Shown here piece by piece: positions 5,842 to 9,537 of a DNA stretch of 9,537 bases (position 1 is its first letter; each line of letters opens with the position of its first letter). Source of the DNA: Christensenellaceae bacterium (GTDB lineage Bacteria; Bacillota; Clostridia; Christensenellales; DTU072); assembly GCA_031260775.1 (NCBI GenBank), contig JAISKW010000173.1, positions 1 to 9,537 on the forward strand, in the 5' to 3' direction. Position numbers and translations under genes: made by a program. The notes under the pieces are model-generated. The model did not search any database and was not told the DNA's origin. It saw only the letters and a program-made list of their open reading frames with translations.

Positions 5842-6801
5842 ATGCTTCACGCCGAAAAGCTGACGCCGTCCTTAAAAGAATACATTTGGGGAGGCGACAA
5901 ATTAAAAACTGAATGGAACAAAAAGCCTCCCGAAAGCTTTGTTAAGGTTGCCGAAAGTTTCGAGTTATCGTGCGTGCCGTTGTCGGAGAGCTTTATTGCC
6001 GAGGGCGAAAACAAAGGGAAGTTTTTGTCGCAATACATCAAGGAAAACGACGGCGTATTAGGCGGAAATTGCAAACGGTTTCCGTTTTTCCCGTTGCTGA
6101 TTAAGCTCATTGACGCATGCGACGATTTGTCGGTGCAGGTGCATCCTTCCGACGGATTCGCGCTTATGCACGAGGGGCAGTTCGGCAAAACCGAGGCATG
6201 GTACATCGCCGATTGCAATGAAGGCGCGTCAATTTTCTTGGGCTTTAACAAAAAAGTTTCGAAAGACGAAGTGAAAACCGCCGCCGAAAACGGCACGATT
6301 TGCGGACTTTTGAACCGCATCCCCGTAAAAAAAGGCGATTTCTTTTTCGTCCCCGCAGGAACCGTCCACGCGCTGCTTTCGGGCGTTACAGTGTACGAAG
6401 TGCAGGAAAACAGCACGATAACCTACCGTCTTTACGACTATAAAAGGGTTGACAAAAGCGGCAAAGAAAGGGAATTGCACCTCGATAAGGCACTGCAAGT
6501 AATAAATACCGAAAAATTCACGGGGACCGTTGCGGCGGAAAAAACTTCGGAGTTGATTAACTGTAACTATTTCAGACTCCGCCGGCACTTTTTTTCAAAC
6601 AATCGGGAGAGCATATCTTTTGATACAAAGGGGTTTTCTTCATTCCTTTCACTCACCTTTTTAGCCGGCGAGGCGGAGCTCCTCTCGAACGGATACGTTT
6701 CAAAAGCGCAAAAGGGCGACACGTATTTTGTTCCCTACGGCGCGCAAGTCACAATTACTGCGACTCAAACGGATACCGAAGTTCTTGTCGCTTGCGTGTG
6801 A
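5842..6801 (+). CDS. manA: Mannose-6-phosphate isomerase, class I
   Basis: The 319-residue cupin-fold zinc enzyme interconverts mannose 6-phosphate and fructose 6-phosphate in the cytosol. It has the short Bacillota-type ManA architecture: start LTPSLKEYIWGGDKLKTEW, then AESFELSC. Zinc ligands are Gln99 and His101 (QVHP), Glu118 (KTEAWY) and His176 (PAGTVHALL). The conserved QENSTITYRLYDY carries the catalytic-type Arg196. The C-terminal part is a second cupin-like half, ending QKGDTYFVPYGAQVTI. All key residues are present and the length is typical. The ATG comes two bases after the esterase stop and has no Shine-Dalgarno sequence of its own, so translation is likely coupled. A terminator-like hairpin follows at 6817-6841. 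Confidence 0.95.
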   Translation: MLHAEKLTPSLKEYIWGGDKLKTEWNKKPPESFVKVAESFELSCVPLSESFIAEGENKGKFLSQYIKENDGVLGGNCKRFPFFPLLIKLIDACDDLSVQVHPSDGFALMHEGQFGKTEAWYIADCNEGASIFLGFNKKVSKDEVKTAAENGTICGLLNRIPVKKGDFFFVPAGTVHALLSGVTVYEVQENSTITYRLYDYKRVDKSGKERELHLDKALQVINTEKFTGTVAAEKTSELINCNYFRLRRHFFSNNRESISFDTKGFSSFLSLTFLAGEAELLSNGYVSKAQKGDTYFVPYGAQVTITATQTDTEVLVACV

Positions 6802-6816
6802 CAAAACGAAACTTCC

Positions 6817-6841
6817 CTAAAGAAATCAATCTTTAGTTTTT
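6817..6841 (+). terminator. Intrinsic terminator after manA
   Basis: CTAAAGA (6817-6823) and TCTTTAG (6830-6836) form a 7-bp stem with a 6-nt loop, followed by five T residues. The stem is A/T-rich, so it may be weak, but the position 15 bases after the manA stop is right. Confidence 0.65.
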
Positions 6842-6857
6842 GGGCATCGGCGTTTTT

Positions 6858-6931
6858 TGTCACCCTGCGCGCAAGAGGCAGAGTCCAATCACTTATATGG
6901 TATGGGTTCTGCGACTTCGCGCAGAATGACA
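6858..6931. repeat. Interspersed intergenic repeat with TGTCA ends, copy 2
   Basis: It has the same 14-base left end (TGTCACCCTGCGCG) and 14-base right end (CGCGCAGAATGACA, 6918-6931) as the copy at 162-221, in the same orientation in the window. The internal segment is 14 bp longer. The block ACTTCGCGCAGAATGACAAC and the preceding TATGGGTTCTGC are conserved, with one base changed between them. It separates the manA terminator from the ATPase promoter. Confidence 0.75.
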
Positions 6932-6965
6932 ACGCGATTGTCCGCCACCCTTGTCCTCTCCCCTC

Positions 6966-6994
6966 TTTACACATATTAGCTTCTGCTATATCAT
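6966..6994 (+). promoter_or_regulatory. Predicted sigma-70 promoter of the metal ATPase gene
   Basis: TTTACA (6966-6971) and TATCAT (6989-6994) are separated by exactly 17 nt; each is one base off consensus. Transcription would begin near 7001, within the palindrome at 6998-7019, leaving a leader of about 21 nt. Confidence 0.55.
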
Positions 6995-6997
6995 ATA

Positions 6998-7019
6998 AAT
7001 ATACCCCACGGGGTATATT
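6998..7019. promoter_or_regulatory. CsoR/RcnR-family-like metalloregulator operator
   Basis: A perfect dyad has 10-bp arms, AATATACCCC and GGGGTATATT, around a central AC. The TACCC-near-GGGTA core resembles operators of copper-sensing CsoR in Bacillota and related metal or stress sensors of that family. It covers the predicted transcription start and ends two bases before the ATPase ATG, so a bound repressor would block initiation, and the GGGG is the only purine tract near the start codon. No csoR-like gene is in the window, so the regulator must be elsewhere. Confidence 0.65.
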
Positions 7020-7021
7020 GT

Positions 7022-9187
7022 ATGGACGAGAATAAACTACGTAATAATAACGAACACTGCGGTTGCCGTCACGATGAAGAAGAACACGGTTCCTGCGGTT
7101 GCGAACACGGGAATGACGACCGTGATTCCTGCGGTTGCCGACACGAAGACGAAGAACACGGTTCCTGCGGTTGCGAACACGGGAATGACGACCGCGATTC
7201 CTGCGGTTGCGAACACGGGAATGACGACCGCGATTCCTGCGGTTGCCGTCACGATGAAGATGAACACGGTTCCTGCGGTTGCGGTTGCGAGCATACCGAG
7301 TCGGAGGGCGGTAAAAAGAGGGATATCATCATTTTCTTAACCTCTCTTACCTCTTTAATAGTCGGGTTTATCTTAAATTTAACGCTCAAGCCCGTCGGCG
7401 TACAGACTCTTCTTGACCCGTCTTGGGTTGCAATAATCCTTTGCGGCGCGTTTATCCTTAAAGAAGCTTATGAGGGGTTAGAGCACAAAAAAATCAACAG
7501 CTCGTTCCTTGTAGCCGTTGCCCTTATAGCCGGGGTAGTTGCGGCGTTCCTTTCGGCTTTCGGCGTTATGAAGGGAGAGGACGGACACTCCGATTCGTTT
7601 CTTTTCGCCTCGGGAGAGGTTGTATTTTTGATGTTCGCCGGTGAGATGCTCGAGGCGTACACCGTTTCGCGCTCGCACAAGCGGCTTGCATCCCTCCTTG
7701 CCAAAAAGCCCGTAACCGCGCGGCTTAAAACCGTAAACGGCTACGAAATTGTCCCGTGCGAAACCGTTAAAAAAGGTGACATCTTGGGCGTTTTTACCGG
7801 CGACAACGTCCCGACCGACGGCGAAATTGTATCGGGCAGCGGCGTTTTGAACGAAAGCACCCTGACCGGAGAACCCCTGCCGCGCGATAAAACCGTCGGC
7901 GACAAGGTTTTCGCAGGAACAATAAACACCTCCTCCGCGTTCGATTTCAGGGCGACCGCCGAAAGCCGCGACAGCGTGTTTTCAAAAATCACCGCCTTCG
8001 TGGGCGACGCCCAAAAGCACCGCGCGCCTATCGAAAAAACCGCCGACAAAATCGCCGCTTACGTTGTTCCGTCGGCAATAGGCGTTGCCGCATTTACCTT
8101 TATTATTTCGCTTTTCGCCCTCAACGCAACCGTAACGGACGCCGTTTCGCGCGCGCTTACGGTTCTCATCGTCGCGTGCCCTTGCGCTTTAACCCTCGCA
8201 ACCCCTGCCGCCATTTCGGCGGCTATAGGCAACGCCTCAAAAAGCGGAGTTTTAGTTAAAAACGGCAAAGCCTTTCAGGTTCTATCCTCTGTCAATACAA
8301 TGTTTTTTGACAAAACGGGCACCGTAACTGTGGGGGAACCGTACCTAAAGTCCGTTGTTTTGCATTCCGCGGTTTCGGAACCGGCACTGCTGAAATATGC
8401 CGCTTCGGTTGAATCGCTCTCCTCTCACCCTCTGGCGAAAGCGGTTTTGGATGCAAATGAGGGGGGTATTTACGAAACAAAAGATTTTGTAAGTGACGGC
8501 GGAAAATCTCTTTCGGGCGTTGTTGACGGTAAAAATATCCGCATTTCGAAATCGGAAAAAGCTCTTGAGGCGGCAACGGCAAGCGACGTTTATATCGATA
8601 ACGTTTTGTGCGGAACGCTTCTTTTTGACGATAAAATCCGCCCCGATGCAAAGGAAGCTATTGCTTCGTTAAAGGCGTTAAAAATAACGACCGCAATGCT
8701 AACGGGCGACAATGAGGCGCAGGCAAACGCCGTTGCCGCGGCTGTCGGGATTGACAAAGCTTATGCTTCGCTCCTTCCTTTAGACAAAGCAAAGATTTTA
8801 ACGGACTGCGCGGCAAACAACACGGTCGGCAAAAAGCCTGCCGTCACAATGATGCTCGGCGACGGTGTAAACGACGCCCCCGCCCTGTCGGTCGCCTCGG
8901 TTGCGGTGAGCGTCGGCGAATTCTCGTCCTCTGTCGCTTCGGAAGTCGCCGATTGTTGCCTTTTATCGCCAAAGCTTTCGGCAATTCCTAAGCTTATAAC
9001 CCTCGCGCGCCGCACGCAAAAAACGATACTGTTCAATATCTTTTTCGCGCTATCAATAAACGTCACGGCTATTATTCTTTCAATTTTGGGGCTTATCGAA
9101 CCCGTTATCGGCGCGCTTTTACATAATGTTTCGGCAATCGCAATCGCCCTTTCCGCCGCCGCTCTCGGATTTGGAAAGAAGATTTGA
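7022..9187 (+). CDS. P1B-type heavy-metal-exporting ATPase with Cys/His-repeat N-terminus
   Basis: The 721-residue membrane pump uses ATP to expel a heavy-metal ion. All core motifs are present: actuator TGEP (282-285), transmembrane metal-site CPC (386-388), phosphorylated Asp430 in DKTGT, SHP (468-470) of the nucleotide domain, TGDN (561-564), and GDGVND (613-618). Hydrophobic segments lie near 103-122, 134-147, 161-182, 193-211, 346-368, 376-396, 667-690 and 692-716, the eight-helix P1B plan. Instead of an HMA domain, residues 13-91 form 12-residue CGCxH repeats with 15 Cys and 11 His. The last helices read ALSINVTAI and LLHNVSAIAIAL. They lack the MxxSS of classical Cu pumps and the Lys/Asp pair of ZntA-type Zn/Cd pumps, so the metal is uncertain; the upstream CsoR-like operator favours copper weakly. 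It is a single-gene unit starting at the ATG at 7022. Confidence 0.93.
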   Translation: MDENKLRNNNEHCGCRHDEEEHGSCGCEHGNDDRDSCGCRHEDEEHGSCGCEHGNDDRDSCGCEHGNDDRDSCGCRHDEDEHGSCGCGCEHTESEGGKKRDIIIFLTSLTSLIVGFILNLTLKPVGVQTLLDPSWVAIILCGAFILKEAYEGLEHKKINSSFLVAVALIAGVVAAFLSAFGVMKGEDGHSDSFLFASGEVVFLMFAGEMLEAYTVSRSHKRLASLLAKKPVTARLKTVNGYEIVPCETVKKGDILGVFTGDNVPTDGEIVSGSGVLNESTLTGEPLPRDKTVGDKVFAGTINTSSAFDFRATAESRDSVFSKITAFVGDAQKHRAPIEKTADKIAAYVVPSAIGVAAFTFIISLFALNATVTDAVSRALTVLIVACPCALTLATPAAISAAIGNASKSGVLVKNGKAFQVLSSVNTMFFDKTGTVTVGEPYLKSVVLHSAVSEPALLKYAASVESLSSHPLAKAVLDANEGGIYETKDFVSDGGKSLSGVVDGKNIRISKSEKALEAATASDVYIDNVLCGTLLFDDKIRPDAKEAIASLKALKITTAMLTGDNEAQANAVAAAVGIDKAYASLLPLDKAKILTDCAANNTVGKKPAVTMMLGDGVNDAPALSVASVAVSVGEFSSSVASEVADCCLLSPKLSAIPKLITLARRTQKTILFNIFFALSINVTAIILSILGLIEPVIGALLHNVSAIAIALSAAALGFGKKI
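7058..7273 (+). repeat. Six in-frame 36-bp tandem repeats encoding metal-binding 12-mers
   Basis: Six consecutive 36-bp units encode two alternating 12-residue types: CGCRHDEEEHGS (units 1, 3 and 6, with small D/E swaps) and CGCEHGNDDRDS (units 2, 4 and 5). A degenerate seventh unit, CGCGCEH, follows to about 7291. Every full unit starts with the codons TGC GGT TGC and ends with TCC. Units 4 and 5 are identical at DNA level, and units 2 and 4 differ at one silent base. Such identity points to recent duplication and probable length variation between strains. Confidence 0.92.
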
Positions 9188-9208
9188 CCCTACGACCCCG
9201 CGTAGGGT
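9187..9208 (+). terminator. Hairpin immediately after the ATPase stop codon, related to the TGTCA repeats
   Basis: ACCCTACG (9187-9194) and CGTAGGGT (9201-9208) form a perfect 8-bp stem with a 6-nt loop, starting on the last base of the stop codon. The downstream GTAGGGTGACAAAAT matches one end of the TGTCA repeats seen in reverse at 157-170. No T-run follows, so its role as a terminator is uncertain; it may be a remnant half repeat. Confidence 0.45.
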
Positions 9209-9240
9209 GACAAAATAAGAAAAAGGGCGCCTCCCCCCCA

Positions 9241-9377
9241 CCTCTTGCAAAGCTTATCTAATGTGGATTCTTTCGGGGAGGGGGAACGCTTTTTTAGAAA
9301 AGCGATTCCCCTCCCCGAACCCCTCCCCTTTGAAAAACTTTTCCGCGGGAATGTTTTTCGAAAAGCTTTGCAAGAGG
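9241..9377. repeat. 137-bp MITE-like unit with 15-bp terminal inverted repeats
   Basis: CCTCTTGCAAAGCTT at 9241-9255 is perfectly inverted at 9363-9377. The interior holds a copy of module B. No transposase is encoded, and I see no clear target-site duplication, so a mobile origin is only a possibility. The flanks continue with C-rich and G-rich tracts that could lengthen the pairing imperfectly. Confidence 0.55.
9281..9365 (+). repeat. G/C-tract repeat module B, copy 2
   Basis: This matches 3268-3353 in the same orientation. The hairpin GGGGAACGCTTTT with its partner AAAAGCGATTCCCC and the tract CTCCCCGAACCCCTCCCC are shared almost exactly. The 3' third diverges but keeps GGGAATGTTTT and CGAAAAG. 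A more diverged inverted B-like hairpin follows at about 9400-9434 beside module A. Confidence 0.75.
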
Positions 9378-9434
9378 AGGGGGTGGGTTTGGGAGGGGAA
9401 GGAGAATACGTTTCTCTGAAATGCAGATTCCTCT

Positions 9435-9537
9435 CCCTGTTCTCGCGGCACGCTTCGCGTTGCATGCCCTTCGGGCGCGCGCTCACTATTAAAGCAAGGG
9501 GAGAGGACATCCTGTCCTCCCCCTTAGCATCCCTCTC
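9435..9537 (-). repeat. Palindrome-rich repeat module A, copy 2 (inverted, reaches window edge)
   Basis: The reverse complement matches 3169-3270 across its whole length, apart from a small change in the 3' arm of the long hairpin (CCTCTCCCC instead of CCTCCCCC). The element may continue beyond position 9537. Together with copy 1 it forms a long inverted pair about 6.2 kb apart, enclosing the ADH operon, the esterase-manA operon and the ATPase. Confidence 0.8.

Noticed and set aside
7058..7291. 36-bp tandem repeats considered as a CRISPR array
   Set aside because: The repeats are contiguous with no spacers, keep one reading frame, and encode a clear Cys/His pattern at the start of a real pump.
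7037..7294. Antisense open frame encoding a repetitive Ala/Thr/Val-rich protein
   Set aside because: Its periodicity is simply the reverse complement of the coding tandem repeat; it has no start signal and no independent support.
3169..9537. Composite transposon bounded by the inverted module A copies
   Set aside because: No transposase or recombinase lies between them, the enclosed genes are ordinary metabolic operons with host-like style, and such repeats are likely scattered elsewhere in the genome.

Overview
The window reads as an ordinary bacterial chromosome segment with seven genes: six complete and one cut by the left edge. The intergenic gaps are rich in repeats. The protein types (small single-domain class I mannose-6-phosphate isomerase, YqhD/BdhA-type alcohol dehydrogenase, DUF1858 redox-disulfide protein, GPH sugar symporter) suggest an uncultured, fermentative, gut-type Clostridia-like Bacillota. 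This is an inference from gene style only. One trait does not fit a typical Bacillota: almost no gene here has a Shine-Dalgarno sequence, and several start codons sit 6-10 nt after a -10 box, as in leaderless mRNAs.

Layout. At 1-112 (-) is the start of rpiB. At 240-1517 (-) is a membrane-anchored M28 metallopeptidase. At 1694-3136 (+) is a GPH/MelB-type transporter whose helix-II cation-site acids are altered. At 3137-3417 is a repeat island and a terminator shared by converging genes. At 3418-4791 (-) is a two-gene operon, a DUF1858 protein followed by an iron-dependent alcohol dehydrogenase. At 4907-6801 (+) is a second two-gene operon, a hormone-sensitive-lipase-family esterase followed by manA. 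At 6802-7021 are a terminator, an interspersed repeat, and a promoter with a CsoR-like palindrome. At 7022-9187 (+) is a P1B heavy-metal ATPase whose N-terminus is a Cys/His-rich tandem repeat instead of an HMA domain. At 9188-9537 is a second repeat island, carrying an inverted copy of the one at 3.2 kb.

How the genes relate. rpiB, the GPH transporter, manA and the esterase fit uptake and channelling of sugars into central metabolism. The dehydrogenase fits aldehyde reduction during fermentation. The ATPase forms a separate metal-efflux unit with its own metalloregulatory-type operator, but no regulator or chaperone gene lies in the window. I saw no tRNA, rRNA, CRISPR array, transposase or phage gene.

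The points most worth a second look are the tandem metal-binding N-terminus and its operator, the leaderless/SD-free gene starts, the modular palindromic repeats, and the altered GPH cation site.
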